A DNA stretch of 64,000 nucleotides from an uncultured Alphaproteobacteria bacterium (GCA_934273635.1 CAKQSV010000009.1:1-64000); one strand, 5' to 3'; shown: positions 47,462 to 57,205, numbered from the stretch's first letter. The notes: generated by a model from the letters alone, not told the origin. A program made the numbers and translations.

Positions 47462-47962
47462 ATGCGGAAGTGGCTGTTGGTGATGAGTCTGTTGGCGGCT
47501 TTCGGAGCGCGAGCCGAAGAGGTTGACCTTTTGGCGCCCGAGCCCGAAACCCCTGAGGAAACGTTGCCCGCAGCCGCACCGCGTTTGCCTGACTGCCACA
47601 ATCGGCAAATGTTGCAGGCGGTGTCGGAAAAAATCGACAGCTACAACGCCGACAATCCGGTCACGTCGCTGATTGACCGCCGTCAACGCGCGTTGCGTTT
47701 GCGCTTTGTGTCTGACTATTCGCCGGTGTCGGTGGCTGATTTTGCCTCCAAAAAGCACCGCAACGTGTCTGACAAAATCCTGATGGTTAAAATTAATAAC
47801 GGACTGGACGACAGCGATTTGCTTTTGTGCAAAAGCGATGTCGGCGGTAGTGGCTTTGCGCCGGTTTACCTGTTGATTTATAATGATAAATATCAGCATA
47901 CGCAGGTTGATATTATCAACTATCAGCCAAATGATTCTGAGGTGATGAACGTCAGCTTATAA
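47462..47962 (+). CDS. Exported protein of unknown function
   Basis: A 166-residue protein with signal peptide MRKWLLVMSLLAAFGARA, a Pro/Glu-rich linker and a small folded domain with two Cys (LPDCHN and LLLCKSD) likely to be oxidised in the periplasm. AGGAGAAAG ribosome site. It is 13 bases after asnS and probably shares its transcript. No family recognised. Confidence 0.65.
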   Translation: MRKWLLVMSLLAAFGARAEEVDLLAPEPETPEETLPAAAPRLPDCHNRQMLQAVSEKIDSYNADNPVTSLIDRRQRALRLRFVSDYSPVSVADFASKKHRNVSDKILMVKINNGLDDSDLLLCKSDVGGSGFAPVYLLIYNDKYQHTQVDIINYQPNDSEVMNVSL

Positions 47963-47984
47963 TAAAATTTTTTTGATTGTTGTC

Positions 47985-48013
47985 TTGCATTGAAAATAAA
48001 ATTGTAATAATAT
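47985..48013 (+). promoter_or_regulatory. Candidate promoter of rpoH
   Basis: TTGCAT, 17-base spacer, TAATAT (48008-48013). It predicts a very short leader to the ATG at 48030, or about 70 bases to the ATG at 48090. Confidence 0.5.
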
Positions 48014-48029
48014 TCTCGCTTGGGGATTG

Positions 48030-48992
48030 ATGTTACAAAATCAAATGATTATCTCCGATAAGCTACAAACGAAAGAAGGTCAAGGTTTTATGAGTCAAAA
48101 TAGCAATATTATGGTTGTCCAACACAAAACCAATCTGCCGGCAGTCATTGACGGCAACGGTATGGTTGCTTATTTTGAAAAAATTAAAAAGTTTCCGGTT
48201 TTAAGCGATGAGGAAGAGCAAAATTTGCTGATTGAATTTAAGCAAAAGGGCGATTTGTCCGCAGCGCAAAAACTAATAACCTCTCACCTGCGTCTGGCCG
48301 CCAAAATTGCGATGACTTACCGCCGCTACGGTTTGCCTTTGGCAGACTTGATTTCTGAGGCGAATATCGGGTTGATGCAGGCTGTGAAAAAATTTGATAT
48401 CAACAAAAAAGTGCGCCTGTCGACCTATGCCATTTGGTGGATTCGTGCCGCGATTAATGACTTTATTTTGCGTTCGTGGTCATTGGTCAAAATCGGTACG
48501 GTTTCGGCGCAGAAAAAACTGTTTTATAACCTCAATCGCATTAAGGCGCGTTTGGGCATTTACGGCAATGCGGCTCTAACGCCGGAGAACGTTAAATCTA
48601 TTGCCCATGAGCTGGTTGTGGACGAAAAAGACGTTGTCGAGATGAACCAACGTCTGCATGCCGATACGTCATTAAACGTCGAAGTGGGAGATGAGCAACC
48701 GCAGGAAAAATTAAACCTGTTGGTTGACGGTCGTCAAAATATTGAATTGCGCTTGGAGTGCAAACAGGAAAACGCCTACAAACAACGCGTTCTCAAACAA
48801 TGTTTGGCAAAGCTCAATGAGCGCGAGCAAGATATTATCAAAAGCCGTATGCTGACCGAAAATCCGGTCACACTGGATGAGCTTGGCGCTAAATATTCGA
48901 TTAGTCGTGAGCGCGTTCGTCAGATTGAGAAGAAAGCCTTTGACAATCTGGCTGTGTTGGTCAAATCCGAATTAGCCAAAGAGGCGGCATAA
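48030..48992 (+). CDS. rpoH: RNA polymerase sigma factor RpoH (sigma-32)
   Basis: About 320 residues. Region 1.2/2 has KKFPVLSDEEE, SHLRLAAKIAMTYRRYGLPLADLISEANIGLMQAVKKFD and STYAIWWIRAAINDFILRSW. The RpoH box AQKKLFYNLNRIK distinguishes heat-shock sigma from RpoD. Region 4.2 is VTLDELGAKYSISRERVRQIEKKAF. The start may be ATG 48030 (GGGG close upstream) or ATG 48090 (AAGG), which gives about 300 residues, nearer the family length. A fitting promoter stands before clpB. A 46-codon frame overlaps its stop. Confidence 0.94.
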   Translation: MLQNQMIISDKLQTKEGQGFMSQNSNIMVVQHKTNLPAVIDGNGMVAYFEKIKKFPVLSDEEEQNLLIEFKQKGDLSAAQKLITSHLRLAAKIAMTYRRYGLPLADLISEANIGLMQAVKKFDINKKVRLSTYAIWWIRAAINDFILRSWSLVKIGTVSAQKKLFYNLNRIKARLGIYGNAALTPENVKSIAHELVVDEKDVVEMNQRLHADTSLNVEVGDEQPQEKLNLLVDGRQNIELRLECKQENAYKQRVLKQCLAKLNEREQDIIKSRMLTENPVTLDELGAKYSISRERVRQIEKKAFDNLAVLVKSELAKEAA

Positions 48993-49132
48993 TGTTCAAA
49001 TCTAAAGCGCGCGGAGAAGTTTCTCTTTTCACCCTCAGCCTCAAAATGACGGCGCACTTAAAAGCGGTACGCGCTTATAACCGTGAGCACCTCGGGCATG
49101 AGGTTTTGCCTTTTCTGTTTGGTTGCAAATAG
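48992..49132 (+). CDS. 46-residue ORF coupled to rpoH and prmC
   Basis: A short frame whose ATG shares one base with the rpoH stop (TAATG) and whose stop lies 3 bases before the prmC ATG; it fills the gap exactly. The product is basic, beginning MFKSKARGEVSLF and ending VLPFLFGCK, with no signal or clear family. The tight packing argues for a translated gene or a coupling leader, but the reading frame could also be chance. Confidence 0.4.
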   Translation: MFKSKARGEVSLFTLSLKMTAHLKAVRAYNREHLGHEVLPFLFGCK

Positions 49133-49135
49133 GTA

Positions 49136-49981
49136 ATGAGCGTTTTTTCATCTTTAGTGCAAAATCTGGTCGCCACCGGCATATCTTCGCCGCGGCTTGA
49201 GGCGCGTCTGCTGTTGGCGAGGGTTCTGAACTGTGATGAAAATGACGCGCGCATTTTGAATCTTGAGGCTTTGTCCGCCGCACAACAAGAAAATTTGGCG
49301 CGGTTGCTTAAGCGTCGCACTGTTGAACGCTGCCCGCTTGATAAAATTTTGGGCGTGAAAGACTTTTATAAATATCGCTTTACGGTTAATGAAAATGTGT
49401 TGTCGCCGCGACCGGATACCGAGATTATTTTGGAGCAGGCGTTGCGGCTTTGCCATGCTGAAAATTGCCGCGTTCTTGATCTCGGTACCGGTAGCGGATG
49501 CTTGTTGCTGAGTTTGCTCAAAGAAAATCCGTCAGCGCGCGGGGTAGGGGTGGATATCTCGTCCCAAGCCTTGGATGTCGCGCGGCAAAATGCCCAAAAT
49601 TTGGGCGTTGCGTCTCGGGTCGAGTGGCGTTTGGCTGATTGGTTCGCGCCTGATTTTGAGGCTAAAGTCGGTAACGGTTTTGATATTATTGTCAGTAACC
49701 CGCCTTATATTCCCGATGCCGATATTTCCGAGCTTGAGCCTGAAGTGCGCGAGCATGATCCTTATCTTGCTTTGTCGGGTGGCGATAGCGGCTACGATTC
49801 TTATGCGAAAATTGCTGAGCACACGCCTTTTCTTTTGCAAAAAGGAGGTTATATTTTGCTAGAGGCCGGTATTGGACAGGCGCAACACATCTCCGCGCTT
49901 TTTGCGGCGCGAGGTTTGCAGCCGGTGGCGATTGTGCCCGATTTGGCGGGAATAGACAGGTGTGTAATTCTAAAAAAATAA
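49136..49981 (+). CDS. prmC: Release factor glutamine methyltransferase PrmC
   Basis: A 281-residue SAM enzyme that methylates the GGQ glutamine of RF1 and RF2. A helical N-terminal domain precedes the SAM loop VLDLGTGSGCLLLSL near 113 and the acidic GVDIS. The substrate motif NPPYIPD near 186 is diagnostic. Its RF2 substrate is encoded at 25639. It precedes the DUF4167 gene and clpB, an order common in alphaproteobacteria. Confidence 0.94.
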   Translation: MSVFSSLVQNLVATGISSPRLEARLLLARVLNCDENDARILNLEALSAAQQENLARLLKRRTVERCPLDKILGVKDFYKYRFTVNENVLSPRPDTEIILEQALRLCHAENCRVLDLGTGSGCLLLSLLKENPSARGVGVDISSQALDVARQNAQNLGVASRVEWRLADWFAPDFEAKVGNGFDIIVSNPPYIPDADISELEPEVREHDPYLALSGGDSGYDSYAKIAEHTPFLLQKGGYILLEAGIGQAQHISALFAARGLQPVAIVPDLAGIDRCVILKK

Positions 49982-50131
49982 TTTGCAATTATAAAAATTA
50001 TTTGTATTATGCACCCAGAGCACGATTTGAGAAAGTGCCGGTTTAATTTTTTTTCCTAAAAAATATATTTGGTTTTGATGAATAATTTTATTCATTTGTT
50101 TTTTTTGTTATAAAATAACGGTAATACATAT

Positions 50132-50632
50132 ATGAAAAGAATCAACAATAAGTACAGAAGCAACGGGAACGGACAAATCTATTCCCTGAACTATAAATTT
50201 GACAGTAGTAGCATTGCAGGAAAATTCAGCGGCACGGCGCTTGATTTAATTAAACGCTATAACGAGTTAGCCAAAGACGCCGCCAGCAATAATGATTATG
50301 TGACCGCGGAGGTTTTTCGCCAATACGCCGAGCATTACCGTAAAATCGTAACCGAAATTAACGAGAAGAAAAATCAAAACCGTCAGATGTATCAGCAGGC
50401 GCAAGAAAATGCCGAAAATCAGTCGGCGGAAAGCACCAACGATAATAATTGCGCAGAGGCGGAACCTTCGTCTGTTGAAACCGCGGAGAAACCGGTTGAG
50501 AAAAAATCTTTCACCGTGGTTGAAATTCCGCATACCGAGGCTGAAACCGCAGTTGAAACTCAAGCTGATGCTGAGCCTGTTCGCAAACCCAAAAGAGTTT
50601 ATCGGCGCAAACAAGCCGCTGTTGCCGAATAA
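50132..50632 (+). CDS. DUF4167-family protein
   Basis: A 166-residue protein. The conserved part is residues 1-80: R-x-N-x-NG at the start, then SSSIAGKFSGTALDLIKRYN and AEVFRQYAEHYRKIVTEIN, matching the DUF4167 pattern (RNYDSNGPDVKIRG-type start, AE-x-QHAEHY). The rest is a disordered Asn/Glu tail ending in a basic KPKRVYRRK. The domain is largely alphaproteobacterial and usually sits by prmC. Function not known; a nucleic-acid role is suggested only by charge. Confidence 0.82.
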   Translation: MKRINNKYRSNGNGQIYSLNYKFDSSSIAGKFSGTALDLIKRYNELAKDAASNNDYVTAEVFRQYAEHYRKIVTEINEKKNQNRQMYQQAQENAENQSAESTNDNNCAEAEPSSVETAEKPVEKKSFTVVEIPHTEAETAVETQADAEPVRKPKRVYRRKQAAVAE

Positions 50633-50658
50633 TTATTCATAAGCAAGGGGAGGGGGAA

Positions 50659-51804
50659 ATGTTTTTACTTGCCGCTTCTATCATTGGGTTGGCCGCCAGT
50701 GCCATCACCATCAAAACCTTAATCGGTTACACCAAAATCTGGTGGCTGTATAAATTACTTATCTCCGGCGCCGTATTGTTCTGTTGGTTCGGACATAGCT
50801 TGTTGAGCTATTGCCGCCACCGTGATTATTTGAGCCTTGAACTTTATAAAATCTTCGCTAATTTGGCGTATGTCGGCTTGGGCTTTGGTTTTGTGCTGTT
50901 GGTGCTGTTGTTGGTGCGCGACTTTAGTTGGTTTGCCACTTACGGCATTGCCAAAATCAGCAAGTCGGGCTGTTGTGATAAACTAAACCCCTTTAACACC
51001 TTTTACCTGAACGTGGCGAATATTGCCACGGTGGCGTTGGCTGTGGTGCTGACGGGATGGGGAATGTATCAGGCGCTGAAACAACCCGAGATTAAAACCG
51101 TGACCGTGAGCGACAAGGCGATTGTTGAACCGTTCAAACTGGTGCAGTTGAGCGACTTGCACATTAACCGCACCACCCCCACGGCAAAAATAAAAAATTT
51201 GGTGTCTCGCGTCAATGCTCTTAACGCCGACGCGGTTGTGATTACCGGTGATGTGGTTGACGAACCGCCTCATCAGATTAAAGAGCAAATGACGGCGCTG
51301 AGTGCATTAAATTCAAAATACGGCACTTTTATGGTGTTTGGCAATCATGATTTTTACTCAGGGATGTTGCCGTGGCTCAAAAAATTTGCCGACTACAAAT
51401 TAGGCCCGCTGTTTAATAACGGCGTGGCGCTTGACGGCAAAATCTATATTGCAGGTATCCCCGACAAAAGTATTGAGAAAATGTCTTCGACCATAAAAAT
51501 TAATTTACCGCGCGCTCTGAGTGGTAATAAAGACAATTTATATACGGTGCTTTTGTCGCACACGCCGAATTTTAGTGAAAAACCGACCTCGGGTTATAAC
51601 CTTCAACTTTCGGGTCACACGCATGGCGGACAAATTTTTCCGTTCCACCTGTTAGTGAAAGCCGCCAACAAATATCTTGCGGGGCTTTATCCCAAAGGCG
51701 ACGGCTATATTTATGTCTCGCGCGGGGCAGGTTTTTGGGGACCGCCGTTGCGCATTTTAGCGCCGTCTGAAATTACGGTCATCAATCTCGAACCGCAAAA
51801 ATAA
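50659..51804 (+). CDS. Membrane-anchored metallophosphoesterase (YkuE/YaeI-like)
   Basis: A 381-residue protein with about four N-terminal membrane helices (to residue 140). A calcineurin-like phosphoesterase domain follows, with metal motifs LSDLHIN, GDVVDE, FGNHDFYSG, LLSHTPNF and SGHTHGGQIFP. Enzymes of this type hydrolyse phosphodiesters such as UDP-sugar lipids; the exact substrate is unknown. Start has AGGGGGA upstream. Confidence 0.88.
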   Translation: MFLLAASIIGLAASAITIKTLIGYTKIWWLYKLLISGAVLFCWFGHSLLSYCRHRDYLSLELYKIFANLAYVGLGFGFVLLVLLLVRDFSWFATYGIAKISKSGCCDKLNPFNTFYLNVANIATVALAVVLTGWGMYQALKQPEIKTVTVSDKAIVEPFKLVQLSDLHINRTTPTAKIKNLVSRVNALNADAVVITGDVVDEPPHQIKEQMTALSALNSKYGTFMVFGNHDFYSGMLPWLKKFADYKLGPLFNNGVALDGKIYIAGIPDKSIEKMSSTIKINLPRALSGNKDNLYTVLLSHTPNFSEKPTSGYNLQLSGHTHGGQIFPFHLLVKAANKYLAGLYPKGDGYIYVSRGAGFWGPPLRILAPSEITVINLEPQK

Positions 51805-51816
51805 TTTTATCCCCCT

Positions 51817-51848
51817 CTTGATTTGGCATTGTGCCTCAACCTACATAT
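51817..51848 (+). promoter_or_regulatory. RpoH-type heat-shock promoter of clpB
   Basis: CTTGAT, 17-base spacer, CCTACATAT. This fits the alphaproteobacterial sigma-32 pattern (CTTG then CYTATNT-like) better than sigma-70. The RpoH gene lies 3 kb upstream. Confidence 0.65.
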
Positions 51849-51877
51849 AAAGTAGAACAAGTTAAGAGGTGTTGATA

Positions 51878-54466
51878 ATGAACTTTGATAAATTAACCAA
51901 TAGATCAAAAACGCTGGTGCAAGATGTTGTCAGTTTGGCGTCAAGCCGCAAACATCAATACATTGCCCCTGAGCACATCTTAAAAGTTATGCTTAATGAC
52001 AATGAACCCGCGCTTATGGATTTGATTTTGAAGTCGGGCGGCAGCCTGTCGGAATTACGCCGCCGCATTGATGAAGTTTTGAACAAAATCCCCGAGGTTT
52101 CGGGCGCGACGGTGCAAAGCCTGATGTCGCAAGATTTCTCCCGTGTGATGAACGATGCCGAACGTTTAGCGGAACAAAGCGGCGATAAGTTTGTGACACT
52201 GGAACGTATTTTGCAAGCCATCGCGTTGAGTGCCGGCACGACAGCCGCCGAAATTCTCAAACAAAGTGGCGTTAATCCGCAAAAACTGGAGCAGGCGATT
52301 GCCGAGTTTCGCAAAGGCCGCGTGGCGGATAGCGAGAGCGCCGAAGAAAACTTTGAAGCGCTGAAAAAATACACATTGGATATTACCGCCAAAGCCCGTG
52401 AAGGCAAGTTGGATCCCGTTATCGGACGTGAGCATGAAATTCGCCGCACCATACAGGTTTTGTCGCGCCGTACCAAAAACAATCCGGTACTGATTGGTGA
52501 ACCAGGTGTTGGTAAAACCGCTATTGTCGAAGGCTTGGCAATTCGTATCATCAATAATGATGTGCCCGAGAGCTTGCAGGGCAAACGCCTGCTGTCGCTT
52601 GATATGGGCGCGTTAATTGCCGGCGCTAAATATCGTGGCGAGTTTGAAGAGCGCTTAAAAGCCGTTTTGAAAGATGTCGAGGCGGCGGAGGGTGGCATTA
52701 TTTTGTTTATTGATGAAATGCACACCATTGTCGGCGCAGGCGCAAGCGAAGGCTCTATGGATGCCTCTAATCTGCTCAAACCGGCGTTGGCACGAGGTGA
52801 GTTGCATTGCCTTGGCGCGACCACGCTTAATGAATATAAGAAATATGTTGAGAAAGATGCGGCGTTGGCTCGTCGTTTTCAGCCGGTTTACGTTGACGAA
52901 CCGAGCGTTGAAGAGACCATTTCAATCCTGCGCGGTATCAAAGACAAATTTGAGCTTCACCACGGCGTTAAAATCTCGGATGGCGCTTTGATTGCCGCTG
53001 CCACCTTGTCAAACCGCTACATCAGCGACCGTTACCTGCCTGATAAAGCGATTGACCTGATGGATGAGGCCGCCAGCGGTCTGCGTATGTCTATCGATTC
53101 CAAACCGGAAGAACTTGACGAGCTTGACCGCAAATTGTTGCAGTTGAAAATTGAACGTGAGGCACTCAAAAAAGAGACTGACGATGCCTCCAAGGCGCGT
53201 TTGGAACAAATCGGCTATGAAATCTCAGGTCTTGAGGTTAAGGCCAAAACTTTGGGTGACAAATGGCGTGAGACCAAACAGGGCTTGGCCGATTTGACCA
53301 ACCTAAAAGACCAACTCGACAAGTCTCGTATTGAGGTTGAAATTGCGCAACGAGACGGCAAATATGAGCGCGCCGGCGAACTGCAGTATAGTATTATCCC
53401 CGCGCTTGAAAACAAAATCAAAGCCATTGAAGAGAGTGAAAACAAGGGCAACAATCAGGTGCGCGAGAACGTTACCGCTGAGAATATTGCCGCGGTTGTC
53501 TCTAAATGGACGGGCATTCCGGTTGATAAAATGCTTGAGGGCGAAAAAGAAAAACTGGTGCACATGGAAGACTTTTTGGCTAAACGTGTGGTTGGTCAAA
53601 AAGACGCTATTGCTGCGGTTGCCAATGCGGTGCGTCGTTCTCGTGCCGGTATTAATGACGCCAACCAACCGATAGGTTCGTTCTTGTTCTTAGGCCCGAC
53701 CGGTGTGGGCAAAACCGAGTTGAGCAAAGCCGTGGCCGAGTTTCTGTTTAATGACGAGACCGCCATGTTGCGTATTGATATGTCTGAGTATATGGAAAAG
53801 CACGCCGTCGCACGTTTAATCGGCTCGCCTCCGGGGTATGTCGGTTATGAAGAAGGCGGTGTTTTGACCGAGGCTGTTCGTCGTCGTCCTTATCAAGTTA
53901 TTTTGTTTGACGAGGTCGAGAAGGCTCACCCCGACATCTTCAATATTTTGTTGCAGGTGCTTGATGACGGTCGTTTGACCGACGGCAAGGGTAAAACCGT
54001 TGACTTTAAGAACACGTTGATAATTATGACTTCCAACCTCGGTTCTGATATTTTGGCCAATGCCACCGGTATGGATGACAGCAAACAGATTCGCGCCAAG
54101 GTTATGGAAATTGTCAAAGCCTCGTTCCGTCCGGAGTTTATCAACCGTATTGATGAAATCACGTTGTTCCATCGTCTGGATAAAAACAATATTAAAGATA
54201 TTGCCAAAATTCAGATAGCCAATATTGAAAAACGCTTGCGTGACCGCAATATTACCATAAACGTCAACGACGCGGCGTTTATCTGGATTGTGAACAACGG
54301 TTATGATCCGGTTTATGGCGCGCGTCCGCTCAAACGTCTGCTTAAAACGCAGATAGAAAACAAGTTGGCGCTCAAAATCCTCAACGGAGAAATTGCCGAT
54401 AACGACACGGCGGATGTTATTGTCAGCAATGGCGCGTTGGACATTGTTAAAAGAAAGCGGGTGTAA
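51878..54466 (+). CDS. clpB: ATP-dependent chaperone ClpB
   Basis: About 862 residues from the ATG at 51878 (AAGAGGTG upstream). An N-terminal Clp_N repeat domain (1-145) is followed by AAA-1 with Walker [14 protein letters not shown] near 200 and Walker [12 protein letters not shown] coiled-coil middle domain (about 405-520) leads to AAA-2 with [15 protein letters not shown] near 600 and [13 protein letters not shown]. The presence of the middle domain and no ClpP loop identify ClpB, which resolubilises aggregates with DnaK. The RpoH-type promoter upstream implies heat-shock control. The next gene starts right after its stop. Confidence 0.96.
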   Translation: MNFDKLTNRSKTLVQDVVSLASSRKHQYIAPEHILKVMLNDNEPALMDLILKSGGSLSELRRRIDEVLNKIPEVSGATVQSLMSQDFSRVMNDAERLAEQSGDKFVTLERILQAIALSAGTTAAEILKQSGVNPQKLEQAIAEFRKGRVADSESAEENFEALKKYTLDITAKAREGKLDPVIGREHEIRRTIQVLSRRTKNNPVLIGEPGVGKTAIVEGLAIRIINNDVPESLQGKRLLSLDMGALIAGAKYRGEFEERLKAVLKDVEAAEGGIILFIDEMHTIVGAGASEGSMDASNLLKPALARGELHCLGATTLNEYKKYVEKDAALARRFQPVYVDEPSVEETISILRGIKDKFELHHGVKISDGALIAAATLSNRYISDRYLPDKAIDLMDEAASGLRMSIDSKPEELDELDRKLLQLKIEREALKKETDDASKARLEQIGYEISGLEVKAKTLGDKWRETKQGLADLTNLKDQLDKSRIEVEIAQRDGKYERAGELQYSIIPALENKIKAIEESENKGNNQVRENVTAENIAAVVSKWTGIPVDKMLEGEKEKLVHMEDFLAKRVVGQKDAIAAVANAVRRSRAGINDANQPIGSFLFLGPTGVGKTELSKAVAEFLFNDETAMLRIDMSEYMEKHAVARLIGSPPGYVGYEEGGVLTEAVRRRPYQVILFDEVEKAHPDIFNILLQVLDDGRLTDGKGKTVDFKNTLIIMTSNLGSDILANATGMDDSKQIRAKVMEIVKASFRPEFINRIDEITLFHRLDKNNIKDIAKIQIANIEKRLRDRNITINVNDAAFIWIVNNGYDPVYGARPLKRLLKTQIENKLALKILNGEIADNDTADVIVSNGALDIVKRKRV

Positions 54467-54907
54467 ATGAGTAATATGTTGTATGAAAAAGCCTTAGAAT
54501 TTGCCGGCAGCGAGGATGTGAGCATCCCTGCCGGCTCCGCCGTGCTTTATAGCATCAGTTATCTGCCGACCACAGAAAATCGGGACAAGGCGTTTGCTTA
54601 TGTCAAGGCGCACCCCGAGGCCAAAATGATAGAAGACACCGTTTGCGGCAAAAAATTGGTTGAGCTCGGCGTGGGTTATCAAGAGGTCGGCTTGACCGGC
54701 GAGGAAGTGGCGCATATCTGGGCGGTGGCGTCGCGGCGTTTTATCAATGCCCTGCAAGGCAATGTGACTGCCTTTGTGAAAAATGCCGATTCTCGCAGCG
54801 TGTTTCGCTCGGTAGAATTGCCGCTGCTGTTGCAAAATGACAAGGTGACACAGATTAACGGTCAGGATAAACACCTGTTTGCCAAAAGTTTTGAGGGTGT
54901 CCGTTGA
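54467..54907 (+). CDS. Protein of unknown function downstream of clpB
   Basis: A 146-residue cytosolic protein whose ATG directly follows the clpB stop codon, so it is probably translated from the same heat-shock mRNA. Mixed helical/strand, one Cys, no signal. A short helical ending contains VFRSVELPLLLQND. No family recognised; a link to proteostasis rests on position only. Confidence 0.6.
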   Translation: MSNMLYEKALEFAGSEDVSIPAGSAVLYSISYLPTTENRDKAFAYVKAHPEAKMIEDTVCGKKLVELGVGYQEVGLTGEEVAHIWAVASRRFINALQGNVTAFVKNADSRSVFRSVELPLLLQNDKVTQINGQDKHLFAKSFEGVR

Positions 54908-54915
54908 ACATTTTG

Positions 54916-55989
54916 TTATTCTGTGTCGGCTTCAACGCGTAGCCAGTTAATGAAGTCGACATACCTATCCTTAGGTTTTTCAGGGCAATACGTTGTCTCG
55001 TCGCCGTTTAGGCAAATTGTAGATATTGCGTCATCACATAAAACGTTCACCTGATCGCTTGGCGACGCTTGTTGAAAAATGATGCATTTGTTTTTTGACG
55101 ATTTCTTAAACAAATTGTTTTGATAAGGATTAAAGCAGCCTTTTTTAGTCAGGTAATATTGCAAAGAGGGGGCTAAATCGTTGTGAGAATACACGCCCGA
55201 TTTTCGCCCTTTGAGGTCTTTGTCAATAATAACCAAGGGAACACGGGCTTCGGCCAGAGGTGCCAAAACTTGATTCTCGTCATTGCTGACAGGTCTCATG
55301 GCTCGGTGATCGCCGGTGATGACAACCATACCGTTTTTGAAAAATCCTCGTGCGTCAAGTTGCGCTATAAAATTATCAATTTGCTCATCGACATAGTCTA
55401 CAACTTTTTCAAAAGATTGCTCTTTCGTCTCAGGATGAATATATGGTCCGTGTCCTGAAATGGTTGAAATCACCATCAAATATGGTTTTTTACTTCTGCG
55501 CAACGAGAGAGTGTTTAACACATTTTCAAATAAAACTTCGTCCGCAGGTGCATCAAAAATCAAAGCGGGGGTGTTTTTATAATAAGGGTCAGAAGAATCT
55601 GAATATATATCAAATGCGGCGTTATAAATAATCTCTTGAAGAGGTTGGTTAGGTCGCACGTTGGTATAGAAATAAGTTTTATACCCTGATTTTTTTAATT
55701 TTGCGGGCAATCCTTCCTTGTAGAATGTTTTAGGTGTTCCGATAGAAAAATTCTTATAAATATGAATATAGGGCAAACCTGATAACAGACTAAAAATACC
55801 GCCGTTAGTCATATATGAATTTGAATAATACGTTGGATAAACGGCATATTCCTTCATAAGTTTATCCAGGCGCGGCATATAATTATGCAAGTTTGACAAT
55901 TCTTTACTGGTATAAGAAGATAGTGACTCGGCGATAATAACGATAATATTTTTTCTTTTATTTAAGCCTTTAACGCAGTTCTGAGACAA
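54916..55989 (-). CDS. LTA synthase/sulfatase-like catalytic half (split gene)
   Basis: A 357-residue alkaline-phosphatase-superfamily domain like LtaS and phosphoethanolamine transferases. Metal and nucleophile sites are visible: IIVIIAESLSSYTS (Glu), YMTNGGIFSLLSGLP (nucleophile Thr), VVITGDHRAMRP (Asp, His). It lacks its own membrane anchor and has only a TTG start with no ribosome site. It overlaps by 28 bases, in another frame, the membrane half encoded just upstream. Most likely these are one gene broken by a frameshift, or a sequencing slip. Probable job: transfer of phosphoethanolamine or glycerol phosphate to an envelope glycan or lipid. Confidence 0.8.
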   Translation of the reverse strand: MSQNCVKGLNKRKNIIVIIAESLSSYTSKELSNLHNYMPRLDKLMKEYAVYPTYYSNSYMTNGGIFSLLSGLPYIHIYKNFSIGTPKTFYKEGLPAKLKKSGYKTYFYTNVRPNQPLQEIIYNAAFDIYSDSSDPYYKNTPALIFDAPADEVLFENVLNTLSLRRSKKPYLMVISTISGHGPYIHPETKEQSFEKVVDYVDEQIDNFIAQLDARGFFKNGMVVITGDHRAMRPVSNDENQVLAPLAEARVPLVIIDKDLKGRKSGVYSHNDLAPSLQYYLTKKGCFNPYQNNLFKKSSKNKCIIFQQASPSDQVNVLCDDAISTICLNGDETTYCPEKPKDRYVDFINWLRVEADTE

Positions 55990-57104
55990 ATGAAAAGATT
56001 TGTCGACCTTATTTTAAATCCCTGAGAATATTCAATAGATTGATTATTTCCTTCATTAACCTTAAAAACACTGTAAAAATGATAATCAAACAAAAAGTTG
56101 GTTTTGATTGATAGATTGAGCGCAACCAAAATCACAACGGTAAGAAAGGCGATGAGAGCATCTTTTTTCTGAAATAGTTTTGTTTGTTTGCAGGCAATAT
56201 ACCCGATAACCAAAGAGCATAAAGACATTAAACGCCCTTCTATCGTGCCCACATAAGACAAAAACATATAAAAGGCTGTGACATATTCTGATTTATAGTT
56301 TTTAGCCTCGCTAAAGAGAAATCTGGAAGCTAAATTATGCAGCACAACGCCGTCAATAATTAAAATAGATAATAGGACAGCCAGAGCAACCCAGCAAAAA
56401 AATCTGATAATGCGTGCCTTGCTGACCAACATGATTGCCAAAATGCCGTACAGACAGGCAAAAACTGAAAAATCGTGCTTTTCTAGATAAAAAATATTAA
56501 GAAAATTGACCTTGTTGTAAAACAAATTAAACGGGTGCTCAAAAGCAAAATATTTTATCAAGCACAACAGGAAGAGCGGCAAAAACAATAAGGCATACTT
56601 CTTAAATATGGTTAGTTGTTTTAATGAAAAAAAGGCGCAGAGCAACGGAATAAAACACACGATAATCCAAGGCGATGGCGTATAAAAACGCTTTGAATTA
56701 GGAAAAGAAATATTCTTAAATTCCAGTTTGTGTAAATTTTTTTGATGAACCCAAGCATTATCCGCCAAGGGCAAGGCGACAAGCTTTTGACCTCGCAATG
56801 ACAAATCTGAAACTTCAAAGTCAGGGGAGGCTGTTTTGAAAGTCAGTGCCAATCCATACAAGCGATTAGCCTTTAACATCAGCTTAAAAGAACCGCTTTG
56901 TGAAAGAACCATATGTTCCAATTGCGTATAACCCTTAATGGAGCGCGATGTCTCCAAATTAGCCGTCAAATCCACCGGCGCGGAAGATACGATATTGCCC
57001 GATAAAATATAAGCTTTCTGCTTTTGCAAAAACACAGCATTAAAACACAAAAAAATCAAAATTCCTAAGATTGATGCTTTTAGATATTTATTTTGGAAAA
57101 ACAT
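55962..57104 (-). CDS. LTA synthase-like membrane half (split gene)
   Basis: About 380 residues with an N-terminal anchor, a periplasmic segment (to about 150) and a run of four to five membrane helices (about 153-330), ending near FDYHFYSVF. This is the usual membrane part of LtaS-like transferases, without the catalytic domain, which continues in another frame at 55989-54916. The ATG at 57104 or a TTG at 57113 may be the start. AT-richer than neighbours. A promoter and palindrome precede it. Confidence 0.7.
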   Translation of the reverse strand: MFFQNKYLKASILGILIFLCFNAVFLQKQKAYILSGNIVSSAPVDLTANLETSRSIKGYTQLEHMVLSQSGSFKLMLKANRLYGLALTFKTASPDFEVSDLSLRGQKLVALPLADNAWVHQKNLHKLEFKNISFPNSKRFYTPSPWIIVCFIPLLCAFFSLKQLTIFKKYALLFLPLFLLCLIKYFAFEHPFNLFYNKVNFLNIFYLEKHDFSVFACLYGILAIMLVSKARIIRFFCWVALAVLLSILIIDGVVLHNLASRFLFSEAKNYKSEYVTAFYMFLSYVGTIEGRLMSLCSLVIGYIACKQTKLFQKKDALIAFLTVVILVALNLSIKTNFLFDYHFYSVFKVNEGNNQSIEYSQGFKIRSTNLFICLRTALKA

Positions 57105-57118
57105 TTTAGCCAATACTC

Positions 57119-57130
57119 CCTCGTACGAGG
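57119..57130. promoter_or_regulatory. 12-bp palindrome at the transcription start
   Basis: CCTCGTACGAGG is a perfect palindrome just before the ribosome site of the split transferase gene and at the predicted transcription start. Possible operator or 5' hairpin. Confidence 0.35.
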
Positions 57131-57134
57131 CATC

Positions 57135-57164
57135 AGTCTAGACACAAAATACTAAAAGCGTCAA
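57135..57164 (-). promoter_or_regulatory. Candidate promoter of the split transferase gene
   Basis: Minus-strand TTGACG (57164-57159), 18-base spacer, TAGACT (57140-57135). Confidence 0.5.
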
Positions 57165-57205
57165 CATAAAATACGTTTAGTTGTGTAATATGCATTTTTC
57201 ACAAC

